This document shows, one piece after another, positions 18,902 through 28,712 of a stretch of 62,431 nucleotides of DNA (position 1 is the first letter of the stretch; each line of letters starts with the position of its first letter). Below the pieces are notes generated by a model. It ran no database searches. It was given only the letters and a program-made list of their open reading frames with translations, and was not told the DNA's origin. The translations under genes and the position numbers were made by a program. The stretch is taken from contig NZ_CDBY01000039.1 in NCBI RefSeq assembly GCF_000820125.1, positions 1 to 62,431 of the forward strand. The letters are read 5' to 3'. The stretch comes from Aeromonas simiae. Its GTDB lineage: Bacteria > Pseudomonadota > Gammaproteobacteria > Enterobacterales > Aeromonadaceae.

Positions 18902-20202
18902 TGCTCGCTCCGCTCGGTGTGTTCGGGGGATCGGCTGGCCAGTACCTTGTCGATACGCAGACCATCCATGTCGACGATCTCCAGTTGCCACTGCTCTAGG
19001 GTCAGGAGTTCGCCGGTTTTGGGGATACGGCCCAGCAGGAACATGATGAGGCCGCTCAGAGTATGGTAGTGGTGTTTGTCCTCTTCCGGCAGGCGGGCGA
19101 GGGCCAGGCTGTCTTTGAGCTCGGGCAGCGGGATCAGGCCATCGAGCAGCAGGCTGCCGTCGGCGCGCTCCACCACCCAGTTCTCGTCGGAGGCATCGAC
19201 CGGGAAGTCGCCAGCCAAGGCTTCCAGCAGGTCACGCTGGGTCACCAGCCCCTGCAACTCGCCATATTCGTCCACCACCAGGGCCAGCGGCTCGGGGTGG
19301 GTGCGAAAGTGATTGAGCAGCTCAAAGCCGTGCAGGGTCTCGGGCAGCAGGCTGCCGCTTTGTACCATGGCGCGCAGGTTGACCGGCTCGCCGCGCACGA
19401 AGGCTTCCAGCACCCGGGTGGCGTGCAGGATACCGATGACGTTGGAGAGCGAGCCGGCGCACACCGGGTAGTAGCTGTGCTGGTGGGCGGTGATGCGCTG
19501 GAGGTTCTCCTCGAGCGGCTGCTCGAGGTCGATGAAGTGGATGTCGCTGCGCGGCACCATCAGCGAGGAGAGGGAGCGCTCGTCCAGGCGGAACACGTTG
19601 CGCAGCATGGCGTGCTCTTGATCTTCAATCACCCCGGCCTGGGAGCCCTCCACCAGCATGGCGTGGATCTCCTCCTCGGTGACGTTGTTGGCGCCATCTT
19701 GGCGCACCCGCAGCAGGCGCAGGCTGGCATTGGTCGAGGCGGAAAGCAGCCAGACGAAGGGGCGGGTCAGCATGGCCAGCCACAACATGGGGCGGGCCAC
19801 CAGGCAGGCGATGCGCTCGGCACTGATCTGGCCGAGCCGCTTGGGCACCAGCTCACCGATGACGATGGAGAGATAGGTCACCACGACCACCACAGAGACG
19901 GTGGCGAGCAGGGAGCTGGCGCGCGGGGTGAGTCCCCACTCCTGTAGCCAGAGGGCAAACGGCTGGGCCAGCACCGCCTCGCCGTAGATACCGTTGAGCA
20001 GGCCGATGCTGGTGATGCCGATCTGCACGGCAGAGAGAAAATTGGTCGGCTCTTCTGCCAGTCGCAGGGCGATACGTGCCCCCTTGCTCCCCTCTTCGGC
20101 CAGTCGGCTGAGTCGAGCTTTGCGGGCGGTGACGATGGCGATTTCAGACATGGCGAAGATGCCGTTGAGCAGAATCAATCCGATGAGGATCAATAATTCC
20201 AT
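18898..20202 (-). CDS. CNNM/CorC family transporter-like protein (DUF21, CBS pair, CorC_HlyC)
   Basis: A 434-residue protein with an N-terminal DUF21 membrane domain (about four helices), two CBS domains (about residues 205-335) that bind nucleotides, and a C-terminal CorC_HlyC domain (about 345-425). The family exports Mg2+ or other ions, or supports polyamine export (PaeA). 'Hemolysin' labels on relatives are historical. It is coupled to a DedA gene downstream. Confidence 0.88.
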   Translation of the reverse strand: MELLILIGLILLNGIFAMSEIAIVTARKARLSRLAEEGSKGARIALRLAEEPTNFLSAVQIGITSIGLLNGIYGEAVLAQPFALWLQEWGLTPRASSLLATVSVVVVVTYLSIVIGELVPKRLGQISAERIACLVARPMLWLAMLTRPFVWLLSASTNASLRLLRVRQDGANNVTEEEIHAMLVEGSQAGVIEDQEHAMLRNVFRLDERSLSSLMVPRSDIHFIDLEQPLEENLQRITAHQHSYYPVCAGSLSNVIGILHATRVLEAFVRGEPVNLRAMVQSGSLLPETLHGFELLNHFRTHPEPLALVVDEYGELQGLVTQRDLLEALAGDFPVDASDENWVVERADGSLLLDGLIPLPELKDSLALARLPEEDKHHYHTLSGLIMFLLGRIPKTGELLTLEQWQLEIVDMDGLRIDKVLASRSPEHTERSEQ

Positions 20203-20327
20203 AGAGGTGTGATGGTTCCGGTAAGACAGTGCGCTCGCATTCTAATGAATTTACCCGCGTTGCGCTTGTAAAACCTGAGTCTGAGGCGTCGGTAGCGGTG
20301 AGCAAGTGTGATCGGCTCCGCCAAATG

Positions 20328-20355
20328 AAAAGACCCCCTGTGACAGGGGGTCTTA
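20328..20355 (-). terminator. Intrinsic terminator of valS
   Basis: AAGACCCCCTGT / ACAGGGGGTCTT with a U-rich 3' side on the minus strand. Confidence 0.88.
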
Positions 20356-20372
20356 TTCACTCGAGGTTCAGC

Positions 20373-23225
20373 TTAAAGCGCGGCGATATCGCGCTGCTGG
20401 GCCTCCAGCTTGGCCAGTTGGCCACGGTAGTCGGCGAGCTTCTCGCGCTCCTTGGCGATGACCGCTTCCGGTGCCTTGGCCACGAAGGCCTCGTTGCCGA
20501 GCTTGCCTTCGATGCGGCCGCATTCGCCGGAGAGCTTGGCGATCTCCTTGGCCAGACGAGCCAGCTCGGCCTCCTTGTCGATGAGGCCGGCCATGGGGAT
20601 CATCAGTTCGGTGTCACCGACCAGCTTCTTGACGGAAAGGGGCACGGCTTCGCCTTCTGCCAGCACGCGGATGGAGGCGAGCTTGGCCAGGGTCTTGAGG
20701 AAGGTCTCGTTCGCCATGGCGCGCTGGGCATCGACCTCGTTGCAGGCGAGCAGCACCTCAAGCGGGACGCTCGGGGCCACGTTCATCTCGGCGCGGATGT
20801 TGCGGATGCTGACGATGAACTGCTTCACCCACTCTTGATCCGCCAGCGCGGCCTCGTCCACCTTGGCGGCATCGAACGCCGGGAACGCCTGCACCATGAT
20901 GGTGTCGGCGTGGATGCCGGCCAGCGGGGCCACCGATTTCCAGATGGTCTCGGTGATGAAGGGGATGATGGGGTGGGCCAGACGCAGCAAGGTCTCGAGG
21001 ACGTTGACCAGGGTGTGGCGGGTGGCGCGCTGCTCGGCCTCGGAGCCGTTCCATAGCACCGGCTTGGTCAGCTCCAGATACCAGTCGCAGAACTGGTTCC
21101 AGATGAACTCATAGAGCACGCCGGCCGCGATATCGAAGCGGTAGGTATCGAGGGCGGCACGCAAGTCGCGCACGGCCAGTTGCAGCTGGGACTGGATCCA
21201 GCGATCCGCCAGGCTGAACTGCATCTCGCCACCATTGAGGCCGCAGTCTTGATCCTCGGTGTTCATCAGCACGTAGCGCGAGGCGTTCCACAGCTTGTTA
21301 CAGAAGTTGCGGTAGCCATCGAGACGCTTCATGTCCCAGTTGATGTCGCGGCCGGTGGAGGCCAGCGCCGCCAGGGTGAAGCGCAGGGCGTCGGTGCCGT
21401 GGGCCTCGATCCCTTCCGGGAACTGCTTGGCGGTGCGCTTGCCGATCTTCTCGGCCATCTGCGGCTGCATCATGTTGCCGGTGCGCTTCTCGAGCAGATC
21501 GTCCAGAGAGATGCCGTCGATCATGTCGAGGGGATCGAGCACGTTGCCCTTGGACTTGGACATCTTCTGCCCTTCCTCATCGCGGATGAGGCCGGTGATG
21601 TAGACCGTCTTGAACGGCACCTGCGGCTGGCCGTCTTCGTCCTTGATGAAGTACATGGTCATCATGATCATCCGGGCAATCCAGAAGAAGATGATGTCAA
21701 AGCCGCTCATCAGCACGTCGGTCGGGTGGAAGGTCTTGAGCGCGTCGGTCTTCTCCGGCCAGCCCAGGGTGGAGAAGGTCCACAGGGCGGAGCTGAACCA
21801 GGTGTCGAGCACGTCTTCGTCCTGACGCAGCACGGTCACCGCCGGGATATTGTGCTTGGCGCGCACTTCGTCCTCGCTGCGGCCAACAAATACGTTGCCG
21901 GCTTCGTCATACCAGGCCGGGATGCGGTGACCCCACCACAGCTGACGGGAGACGCACCAGTCCTGAATGTCGCGCATCCAGGAGAAGTACATGTTTTCGT
22001 ACTGCTTGGGCACGAACTGGATGCGGCCATCTTCCACCGCCTCGATGGCGGTCTTGGCCAGCGGGGCCACGCGCACGTACCACTGGTCGGTCAGCATCGG
22101 CTCGATGGGCACGCCGCCGCGATCGCCGTACGGCTGTTGCAACACGTGATCCTTGGTCTCTTCGAGCAGGCCCAGCGCTTCCAGCTTGGCCAGGATCGCC
22201 TTGCGGGCAGCGAAGCGTTCCAGACCGGCGAACTCGCTCGGCAGGGCGGCGTCATAGACGTCGGCGGCATTGCCTTCGCTGTCGAACACCTCGGCTTCGG
22301 CGCGCACATGGGCGTCGAGGGTGAAGATGTTGATCATCGGCAGGCTGTGGCGCTTACCCACCTGGTTATCGTTGAAGTCGTGGGCCGGGGTGATCTTCAC
22401 GCAGCCGGTGCCCTTCTCCATGTCGGCATGCTCGTCGGCGACGATGGGGATCAGGCGGTTAACCAGCGGCAGCTGGATGTGCTGGCCGATCAGGGCCTGA
22501 TAGCGCGGATCGTTCGGGTTAACGGCGACGGCGGTGTCACCGAGCATGGTTTCCGGACGGGTGGTGGCGACAATCAGGTACTCCTTGCCCTCGGCGGTCT
22601 TGGCGCCGTTGGCCAGCGGGTAGCGCAGGTGCCACATGTGGCCCTTCACTTCCTTGTTTTCCACTTCCAGATCGGAGATGGCGGTGCCGAGCTTGGGGTC
22701 CCAGTTCACCAGGCGCTTGCCGCGGTACATCAGGCCATCTTCGTGGAGGCGTACAAACACCTCCTGCACGGCCTTGGAGAGGCCCGGGTCCATGGTGAAG
22801 CGCTCGCGCTCCCAGTCTACGGAGTCGCCGAGACGACGCATCTGGCGGGTGATGGTGCCGCCGGACTCCTCCTTCCACTGCCAGATCTTGTCGATGAAGG
22901 CATCACGGCCGTAGTCGTGACGGGTCTTGCCCTCTTCGGCGGCGATCTTGCGCTCCACCACCATCTGGGTGGCGATACCGGCGTGGTCGGTACCGGCCTG
23001 CCACAGGGTGTTCTTGCCCAGCATGCGGTTGTAGCGGATCAGGGTATCCATCAGGGTCTGCTGGAAGGCGTGACCCATGTGCAGGCTGCCGGTGACGTTG
23101 GGCGGCGGAATCATGATGCAGAACGATTCCTGGCTGGTGTCGCCGTGCGGCTTGAAGTAGCCCTGAGATTCCCAGTGCTGGTAGAGCGCCTGTTCGATGG
23201 CGTTGTGGTTGAAGGTTTTTTCCAT
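20373..23225 (-). CDS. valS: Valyl-tRNA synthetase
   Basis: Class I synthetase (950 aa) charging tRNA-Val. The HIGH-type motif [13 protein letters not shown] (near residue 42) and the KMSKS motif (KMSKSKGN, near 555) are intact, the editing domain is inserted between them, and a C-terminal coiled coil that grips tRNA ends the protein. It follows holC on the same strand at 39 bases, the usual pepA-holC-valS order. Confidence 0.98.
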   Translation of the reverse strand: MEKTFNHNAIEQALYQHWESQGYFKPHGDTSQESFCIMIPPPNVTGSLHMGHAFQQTLMDTLIRYNRMLGKNTLWQAGTDHAGIATQMVVERKIAAEEGKTRHDYGRDAFIDKIWQWKEESGGTITRQMRRLGDSVDWERERFTMDPGLSKAVQEVFVRLHEDGLMYRGKRLVNWDPKLGTAISDLEVENKEVKGHMWHLRYPLANGAKTAEGKEYLIVATTRPETMLGDTAVAVNPNDPRYQALIGQHIQLPLVNRLIPIVADEHADMEKGTGCVKITPAHDFNDNQVGKRHSLPMINIFTLDAHVRAEAEVFDSEGNAADVYDAALPSEFAGLERFAARKAILAKLEALGLLEETKDHVLQQPYGDRGGVPIEPMLTDQWYVRVAPLAKTAIEAVEDGRIQFVPKQYENMYFSWMRDIQDWCVSRQLWWGHRIPAWYDEAGNVFVGRSEDEVRAKHNIPAVTVLRQDEDVLDTWFSSALWTFSTLGWPEKTDALKTFHPTDVLMSGFDIIFFWIARMIMMTMYFIKDEDGQPQVPFKTVYITGLIRDEEGQKMSKSKGNVLDPLDMIDGISLDDLLEKRTGNMMQPQMAEKIGKRTAKQFPEGIEAHGTDALRFTLAALASTGRDINWDMKRLDGYRNFCNKLWNASRYVLMNTEDQDCGLNGGEMQFSLADRWIQSQLQLAVRDLRAALDTYRFDIAAGVLYEFIWNQFCDWYLELTKPVLWNGSEAEQRATRHTLVNVLETLLRLAHPIIPFITETIWKSVAPLAGIHADTIMVQAFPAFDAAKVDEAALADQEWVKQFIVSIRNIRAEMNVAPSVPLEVLLACNEVDAQRAMANETFLKTLAKLASIRVLAEGEAVPLSVKKLVGDTELMIPMAGLIDKEAELARLAKEIAKLSGECGRIEGKLGNEAFVAKAPEAVIAKEREKLADYRGQLAKLEAQQRDIAAL

Positions 23226-23264
23226 GGTGTCGCTGTTTTCCGAAGAATCTAAAAGGGGTGACAG

Positions 23265-23687
23265 TCAGGGGGCGGGCGCCGGAGGCGGCTCGAGCATCTC
23301 GAGCGTATGCCCGGCCTGACGATAGGCCTTGTATCGCTCGCGGGCCTGCTGCTTGTCGCGCTCGTTAGTGGGGACAAAATCTACCACTTGAGCGAACTCT
23401 CCTGCAAACAAAGGTGCCTCATCGGTGAGGTTGATGAGGCGGGCATAGCGTCGGCGTGGCGGCTGATGGCCAATTTCGACCGGTGCCTGACCCGTTTCGC
23501 CTTGCAACTGGTGCGGCACGAAACGATCGGCCGGCAGTTGCCACAGGCGCTCGTCGAGGGCGAGTGACTCGCCCTCGTCACGGCACAGGCAATAGATGTG
23601 CCCGCCGCTCCAGGTCTCGGCAATCAGCCGGCATACCAGGGCTTCGCGGTCGTCGTCCTGCATCAGGTAGAAGGTGACGTGGCTCAT
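23265..23687 (-). CDS. holC: DNA polymerase III subunit chi
   Basis: A 140-residue clamp-loader accessory subunit that binds SSB and psi (HolD). It starts MSHVTFYLM, and the fold segment ERLWQLPADRFVPH is typical. Placed between pepA and valS as in most gammaproteobacteria. A ribosome site AGGAGA precedes the ATG. Confidence 0.93.
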   Translation of the reverse strand: MSHVTFYLMQDDDREALVCRLIAETWSGGHIYCLCRDEGESLALDERLWQLPADRFVPHQLQGETGQAPVEIGHQPPRRRYARLINLTDEAPLFAGEFAQVVDFVPTNERDKQQARERYKAYRQAGHTLEMLEPPPAPAP

Positions 23688-23716
23688 GTTCTCTCCTGCG
23701 GGCCCATCAATGAAAC

Positions 23717-23741
23717 AAGGAAGAGGGGGCGCCTCTTCCTT
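23717..23741 (-). terminator. Terminator of pepA
   Basis: AAGGAAGAGG / CCTCTTCCTT with a GC loop, then GTTTC on the minus strand. It lies between pepA and holC. Confidence 0.75.
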
Positions 23742-23768
23742 GCGTGAGTGGGAATCGCGGTGGATTCC

Positions 23769-25277
23769 TCAATCCTTGACTTCGATGTCCACGCCGGCCC
23801 GGTTCAGCAGGAACTGGGTCAGCAGGGGCACGGGTCGCCCGGTGGCGCCCTTCTCCTTGCCGCTCTTCCAGGCGGTGCCTGCAATGTCGAGGTGCGCCCA
23901 GTTGTACTTCTTGGTGAAGCGGGAAAGGAACGCGGCGGCGGTGATGGTGCCGGCCGGGCGGCCACCGACGTTGGTCATGTCGGCGAACGGGCTCTCCAGC
24001 TGCTCCTGGTACTCGTCGAACAGGGGCAGACGCCAGGCGCGATCACCGGCCTGCTCCGAGGCGCCGAGCAGCTCGGAGGCCAGCGGATTGTGGTTGGCCA
24101 GCAGGCCCGAGGTGTGGTGACCCAGGGCGATGACACAGGCGCCGGTCAGGGTCGCCACGTCGATCACGGTATCGGGCTCGAAGCGGTCGACATAGGTGAG
24201 GGCGTCGCACAGCACCAGGCGCCCCTCGGCGTCGGTGTTGAGCACCTCGATGGTCTGGCCGGACATGGAGGTGAGGATGTCGCCGGGGCGGTAGGCGTTG
24301 CCACCGGGCATGTTCTCACAACCGGCCAGCACGCCGACCACGTTGATCGGCAGTTGCAGTTCGGCCAGGGCGTGCAGGGTGCCAAGCACGGCGGCAGCGC
24401 CCCCCATGTCGTACTTCATCTCGTCCATGCCATCGGCTGGCTTGATGGAGATGCCGCCCGAGTCGAAGGTCAGCCCCTTGCCCACCAGCACGACCGGCTT
24501 GGCGTCCGGGTGACCCTTGTACTCGATCACCGCCATCATGGCTTCGTTCTCGGAGCCGCGCGCCACCGCCAGGTAGGAGTTCATGCCGAGCTCGGCCATC
24601 TCCTGCTCGCCGATCACCTTGGTGGTGATGTTGTCGTAGGCATCGGCCAGACGGCGGGCCTGGGAGGCCAGGTAGGCCGGGTTGCAGACGTTGGGCGGCA
24701 TGTTGGCCACGTCACGGCACACCTTGACGCCGCGCGCCACGGCCAGCCCGTGGGCGATGGCCTTCTCGCCTACCGTCAGTTCACGACGCGTCGGCACGTT
24801 GAACACCAGCTTGCGCAGGGGACGGCGTGGCTCGGCCTTGTTGGTCTTGAACTGATCGAAGGAGTAGAGGCCGGCCTTGGTGGCTTCGACGGCCTGACGC
24901 ACCTTCCAATAGGTGTCGCGACCCTTGACGTGCAGCTCGGTGAGGAAGCAGACCGCCTCCATGGAGCCGGTTTCGTTCAGGGTGGTGATGGTCTTGTTGA
25001 TGATCTGTTTGTACTGGCGTTCGTCGAGCTCGCGCTCTTTGCCGCAGCCCACCAGTAGCACCCGCTCGCTCAGTACGCCGGGTACTTGGTGCAGCAGCAG
25101 CATCTGGCCAGGCTTGCCTTCCAGGTCGCCACGGCGCAGCAGCGAGCTGATGTAGCCGTCGCTGATCTTGTCCAGTTGCTCGGCTACTGGCGAGAGGCGA
25201 CGCGGCTCGAAGACGCCGACGACAACGCAGGCGCTGCGTTGTTTCTCGGGGCTGCCACTCTTAACACTGAACTCCAT
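23769..25277 (-). CDS. pepA: Leucyl aminopeptidase (PepA)
   Basis: An M17 dinuclear-metal aminopeptidase (502 aa); in E. coli PepA also acts as a DNA-binding accessory protein in Xer recombination. The family signature [10 protein letters not shown] (near residue 350) and metal ligands in [11 protein letters not shown] (near 265) are present. The ATG at 25277 has AGGAGA upstream; a frame open 120 bases further lacks conserved sequence. Divergent from lptF. Confidence 0.97.
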   Translation of the reverse strand: MEFSVKSGSPEKQRSACVVVGVFEPRRLSPVAEQLDKISDGYISSLLRRGDLEGKPGQMLLLHQVPGVLSERVLLVGCGKERELDERQYKQIINKTITTLNETGSMEAVCFLTELHVKGRDTYWKVRQAVEATKAGLYSFDQFKTNKAEPRRPLRKLVFNVPTRRELTVGEKAIAHGLAVARGVKVCRDVANMPPNVCNPAYLASQARRLADAYDNITTKVIGEQEMAELGMNSYLAVARGSENEAMMAVIEYKGHPDAKPVVLVGKGLTFDSGGISIKPADGMDEMKYDMGGAAAVLGTLHALAELQLPINVVGVLAGCENMPGGNAYRPGDILTSMSGQTIEVLNTDAEGRLVLCDALTYVDRFEPDTVIDVATLTGACVIALGHHTSGLLANHNPLASELLGASEQAGDRAWRLPLFDEYQEQLESPFADMTNVGGRPAGTITAAAFLSRFTKKYNWAHLDIAGTAWKSGKEKGATGRPVPLLTQFLLNRAGVDIEVKD

Positions 25278-25449
25278 GCAATCTCCTAGATCTAAAGACA
25301 AGCCACGGCTTTTCATGAATAATGAGGCGCTCGTCGAGGGTCGACCCGGCGGAGCGAACAGCTCGTGCCCCGCTGTCCAAAATAGGCAAAAATTCAAAGC
25401 AAAGCCCTATTTTTCAGGCATTCGACCAAAAACACAAGTTTACGTGGGA

Positions 25450-26562
25450 ATGACTGTGATCGTTTTCCGATATCTGTTCAAAGAAACACTCAAGACTCAG
25501 TTGGCTGTACTGTTTGTGCTGCTGCTTATCTTCATCAGCCAGCAGTTCATCAAGATCATCGCCGAGGCGGCCGAAGGGGATGTCCCGACCCGGCTGGTGT
25601 CGACGCTGCTATGGCTTAACTTGCCCAACATGGCGTTGTTGATGCTGCCGATTAGCCTGTTTTTGGCCATCTTGTTCGCGCACGGTCGTCTGTATGCCGA
25701 AAGTGAGATGACGGTGATGCATGCCGTGGGGTTTAGCCATCGCTTCGTGATGAATAACGCCATGGTGCTTGCACTGCTCACGGCGAGCGTGGCCGTGGTC
25801 AACACCCTGTGGATCGCCCCGGCCGCCAAGGAGCGCGAGTATCAGGTGATGGACGAGTTCAAGGCCGACCCCGGCATCTCTCTGTTGCAGGAGGGGCGCT
25901 TCATGGTGCTCGATAAGGGGCGCACCATCGCCTACATCCAGGATCTCGACAACCGGGGCACCCAGCTACACAGGGTCTTCGTGGTGCAGCGCGCCGAGGG
26001 CAAGGTTCCTCCCTCACTGGTGGTGGCCGACGAGGGGGAAGTGACCATGGACAAGGAGGGGTTGCAGTGGCTGACCCTGAAAAATGGTCAGCGCTTCGAG
26101 GGGCACTTTGCCGGCAAAGAGTTTCGGATCTCCGAGTTCGCACGCTACGGCGTGGTGATCCAGCAGCGCGATCTGGAGCAGTCCAACCGCAAGTCGACGG
26201 CCAAGCCGACGACGGAGTTGCTCCATGCCGACATCGACGATGAGCTGATGGCCGAGTTGCAGTGGCGCATCTCGCTGCCGCTTTCCATCCTGGTGCTCAC
26301 CTTCCTGGTAGTGCCGCTGGCCCGGGTCAACCCGCGTCAGGGGCGTTATGCCAAGCTGCTGCCGGCGATTTTGCTCTATCTCTCCTACTTCCTGCTGCTC
26401 AGTGCCGGTCGCTCGGCGATTGCCAGCGGTGCCTTGCCGCACTGGCCGGGCATGTTCCTTATCCCGCTCGGCTATCTGCTGTTTATCGGCCTGCCCCTGA
26501 ACCTGCAGGGAACGGCATGGTGGAACCAGCACAAGGCTAAGTGGCTGAAATCCAAGGCGTGA
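25450..26562 (+). CDS. lptF: LPS export permease LptF
   Basis: Inner-membrane subunit of the LptB2FG ABC complex that extracts lipopolysaccharide for transport to the outer membrane. Six membrane segments flank a periplasmic jellyroll (370 aa). The start is uncertain: ATG 25450 is used, but a GTG at 25456 would give the usual MIVFRYLFKE. Nineteen bases separate it from lptG. Divergent from pepA, the conserved arrangement. Confidence 0.94.
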   Translation: MTVIVFRYLFKETLKTQLAVLFVLLLIFISQQFIKIIAEAAEGDVPTRLVSTLLWLNLPNMALLMLPISLFLAILFAHGRLYAESEMTVMHAVGFSHRFVMNNAMVLALLTASVAVVNTLWIAPAAKEREYQVMDEFKADPGISLLQEGRFMVLDKGRTIAYIQDLDNRGTQLHRVFVVQRAEGKVPPSLVVADEGEVTMDKEGLQWLTLKNGQRFEGHFAGKEFRISEFARYGVVIQQRDLEQSNRKSTAKPTTELLHADIDDELMAELQWRISLPLSILVLTFLVVPLARVNPRQGRYAKLLPAILLYLSYFLLLSAGRSAIASGALPHWPGMFLIPLGYLLFIGLPLNLQGTAWWNQHKAKWLKSKA

Positions 26563-26581
26563 TGACCCAAGAGGTATTTGT

Positions 26582-27652
26582 ATGTTTGGTATTCTCGACC
26601 GATACATAGGGCGGGTCATTTTCATGTCGATCCTGCTCTCTGAGCTGACGCTGGTGGGGCTGGCTGGCCTCATCAAGTATGTCGAGCAGCTCAAGTCAGT
26701 AGGGGACGGCGAGTACACCCTGCTCAAGGCGTTCTTCTATGTGGCCCTCTCCATGCCCAAGGAGGCGGTGCTCTTCTTCCCGCTGGCGGCCCTGCTCGGT
26801 GGTCTCATCGGCCTCGGCCAGCTGGCGACCAGCTCCGAGCTGGTGGTGATGCAGGCGGCCGGGCGCTCCAAGCTCAGCATCGTCATGGCGGCGCTCAAGA
26901 CCGCTATCCCCTTGATGATCGTCTTCACCCTGGTGGGGGAGTACGTGGCTCCCATCGCCAAGCGCACCGGTGAGGATATCCGGGCGGGGGCCATCTCGGG
27001 GGGGCGTCTGACCCTGGTGGCGGACGGGGTGTGGGCCCGTGATGGCAACAACTATGTCAACATCTCGGGGGTGCGTAACGACGGCACCCTGGTCGGGATT
27101 GCGCTCTATCGTTTCAGCCCGCAGCGGCGCCTAGCCGATGTGGTGATGGCCAGCGAAGGGATCTATCAGGAGCAGCACTGGCAGCTCAAGAATGTCCTGA
27201 TCACCCGCGTCGATAACGAACAGCAGGTCACCCAGAGCCGGGTGCCGACCATGACCTGGCAGTCGGAGCTGACGCCCAAGGAGCTGGGGGTGGTGAGCAT
27301 CGATCCCGAGAACCTCTCGGTGAGCGGCCTGCGCGATTACATCGGTTATCTCAAGTCAAACCAGCAGGATGCGGGACGCTATCAGCTTGAGATGTGGCGC
27401 AAGGTGTTGTCACCGCTCACCGTGGTGGCCATGATCCTGCTGGCCTCCTCCTTCATCTTTGGCCCGCTGCGCTCGGTGAGCATGGGGGCGCGGATGCTGA
27501 TGGGGATTGTGACCGGTTTCCTGGTTTATGTGAGCGATCGGCTGTTTGGCCCGGTCAGTCTGGTCTATGCGGTGCCGCCCATCATTGGTGCCATCGCCCC
27601 CAGCCTGCTGTTTGGTGGTGGGGCACTTTACATCCTCAATCGCAAACGCTGA
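26582..27652 (+). CDS. lptG: LPS export permease LptG
   Basis: Partner of LptF (356 aa), with six membrane segments and a periplasmic domain. It begins MFGILDRYIGRV, typical of LptG. A ribosome site AAGAGG lies before the ATG and a terminator directly after the stop. Confidence 0.95.
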   Translation: MFGILDRYIGRVIFMSILLSELTLVGLAGLIKYVEQLKSVGDGEYTLLKAFFYVALSMPKEAVLFFPLAALLGGLIGLGQLATSSELVVMQAAGRSKLSIVMAALKTAIPLMIVFTLVGEYVAPIAKRTGEDIRAGAISGGRLTLVADGVWARDGNNYVNISGVRNDGTLVGIALYRFSPQRRLADVVMASEGIYQEQHWQLKNVLITRVDNEQQVTQSRVPTMTWQSELTPKELGVVSIDPENLSVSGLRDYIGYLKSNQQDAGRYQLEMWRKVLSPLTVVAMILLASSFIFGPLRSVSMGARMLMGIVTGFLVYVSDRLFGPVSLVYAVPPIIGAIAPSLLFGGGALYILNRKR

Positions 27653-27657
27653 CCATG

Positions 27658-27686
27658 AAGAAGGGCGCCTCTCGGGCGCCCTTCTT
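27658..27686. terminator. Terminator after lptG
   Basis: AAGAAGGGCGCC / GGGCGCCCTTCTT stem; it can also serve the convergent RDD gene. Confidence 0.85.
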
Positions 27687-27713
27687 GTATTCAGACATCA
27701 TATGCAGGGGTCA

Positions 27714-28223
27714 TCACTCTCGATCGAGCAGGGCCCGGTTCTCCTCTTTGCTCAGCACCACGACCTCACACTCGGCCCAGATATCCTGAAAGGCGCGCTT
27801 TCCGAACAGCGCCAGCAGATTACCGAGGCCAAAGGCCGAGGTGGCCATGCGGATCAACGCCTGGGTGAAGCGGATGTTGCTGCCGTCCTGGTTCTGGATG
27901 CGCAGACGCCAGGCGCGCATGCCGATGGTCTGGCCACCACGCACCCAGAACCAGCCATAGAAACCGATCATGATGGCCGCCAACCAGGCGCTGTAGAGAG
28001 GATGCTGCAACAGGTGAGCCGCGTCCTCTCCCTCCTTGAGGGTGGCCAGACCGGTGGCGACCAGCAGGTTGGCGACACCCAGGCCGAGGGCGCCACCCAC
28101 CATCAGCAGTGCTAGGACGATGAGGGCGTCATACAGCCAGGCGCCCAGGCGGCGCCAGAAGTTGGCCTGAGGATGGGGGGAGGTCTGCGGTTTGGCAGGG
28201 GTGATGGGGGGACGTTTGGCCAT
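27714..28223 (-). CDS. RDD family membrane protein
   Basis: A 169-residue protein with three to four hydrophobic segments and the RDD pattern (RRLGAWLYDALIV, then GQTIGMRAWRLRI). Family function is largely unknown; some members exchange ions. The ATG at 28223 follows AAGGAAG. It is next to lptFG in convergent orientation. Confidence 0.88.
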   Translation of the reverse strand: MAKRPPITPAKPQTSPHPQANFWRRLGAWLYDALIVLALLMVGGALGLGVANLLVATGLATLKEGEDAAHLLQHPLYSAWLAAIMIGFYGWFWVRGGQTIGMRAWRLRIQNQDGSNIRFTQALIRMATSAFGLGNLLALFGKRAFQDIWAECEVVVLSKEENRALLDRE

Positions 28224-28326
28224 GATTTTCTTCCTTGTAGTGATGCGGGGCATTGTAGGGAGGCGACTCTGCTACGGCAAGGCGTTGAATAAATAGACAA
28301 ACGCCAAGGAGAATTGGATAAATTGC

Positions 28327-28354
28327 TTGCCAGCTCCCCTGCCGTTCGTATAAT
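28327..28354 (+). promoter_or_regulatory. Promoter of tRNA-Leu(CAA)
   Basis: TTGCCA (28327-28332), a 16-base spacer and a perfect TATAAT (28349-28354), 10 bases before the tRNA. Confidence 0.8.
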
Positions 28355-28364
28355 CGCTCGCACT

Positions 28365-28449
28365 GCCCGGGTGGCGAAATCGGTAGACGCAGCGGATTCA
28401 AAATCCGCCGGGTAAAACCGTGTCGGTTCGAGTCCGACCCCGGGCACCA
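28365..28449 (+). tRNA. tRNA-Leu (anticodon CAA)
   Basis: An 85-base cloverleaf: acceptor GCCCGGG / CCCGGGC, anticodon loop TTCAAAA in a GCGGA/TCCGC stem, a class II long variable arm, T loop TTCGAGT, and an encoded CCA. Its 3' end serves as the integration site of the element to the right. Confidence 0.97.
28436..28449 (+). repeat. attL core in the tRNA-Leu 3' end
   Basis: GACCCCGGGCACCA, the last 14 bases of the tRNA. The right-end copy at 40664-40676 has one G fewer. Confidence 0.7.
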
Positions 28450-28462
28450 TTATTGAATTTCA

Positions 28463-28537
28463 TGTCGTATCATGACATGGCTGAAACCCGCATAGCCTAA
28501 GGCTGTGCGGGTTTTTTGTTATGTACTGTCGTATCAT
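28463..28537 (+). repeat. Direct repeat TGTCGTATCAT near the left end
   Basis: TGTCGTATCAT occurs at 28463-28473 and 28527-28537, flanking the terminator. The first copy sits in the inverted repeat CATGTC/GACATG. A site for integrase or an excision factor is possible. Confidence 0.5.
28484..28516 (+). terminator. Terminator at the left end of the element, serving tRNA-Leu
   Basis: AACCCGCATAGCC / GGCTGTGCGGGTT stem with six T. It replaces the ancestral tRNA terminator, which now seems to lie beyond attR at 40692-40725. Confidence 0.8.
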
Positions 28538-28551
28538 ATAGCCTCATAACA

Positions 28552-28712
28552 TACCCCCATTATTGGGGGTACATCTGGGGGTATCAGTCCAGATGGGGGT
28601 AAAAAGTACCCCCACAGGTCACCATTCCGCGCCGTTCTTGGCCCGCCGAATGTCCATCTTTTGTCCCCAGCATGTGATAAGTACCCCCAAGCAGAGACGG
28701 GAGATACCCCCA
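28552..28712. repeat. Seven TGGGGGTA octamers before the integrase (candidate arm sites)
   Basis: TGGGGGTA occurs at 28564, 28576 and 28594 on the plus strand, and its complement TACCCCCA at 28552, 28607, 28682 and 28705. Several are spaced by exactly 12 bases. The last copy lies between the integrase ribosome site and its ATG, so binding could also control integrase expression. Confidence 0.7.

Noticed and set aside
21180..23252. A 690-codon open frame antisense to valS
   Set aside because: It is a GC-driven shadow: valS has all synthetase motifs, and the antisense frame has a biased His/Gly/Val/Leu composition without any domain.
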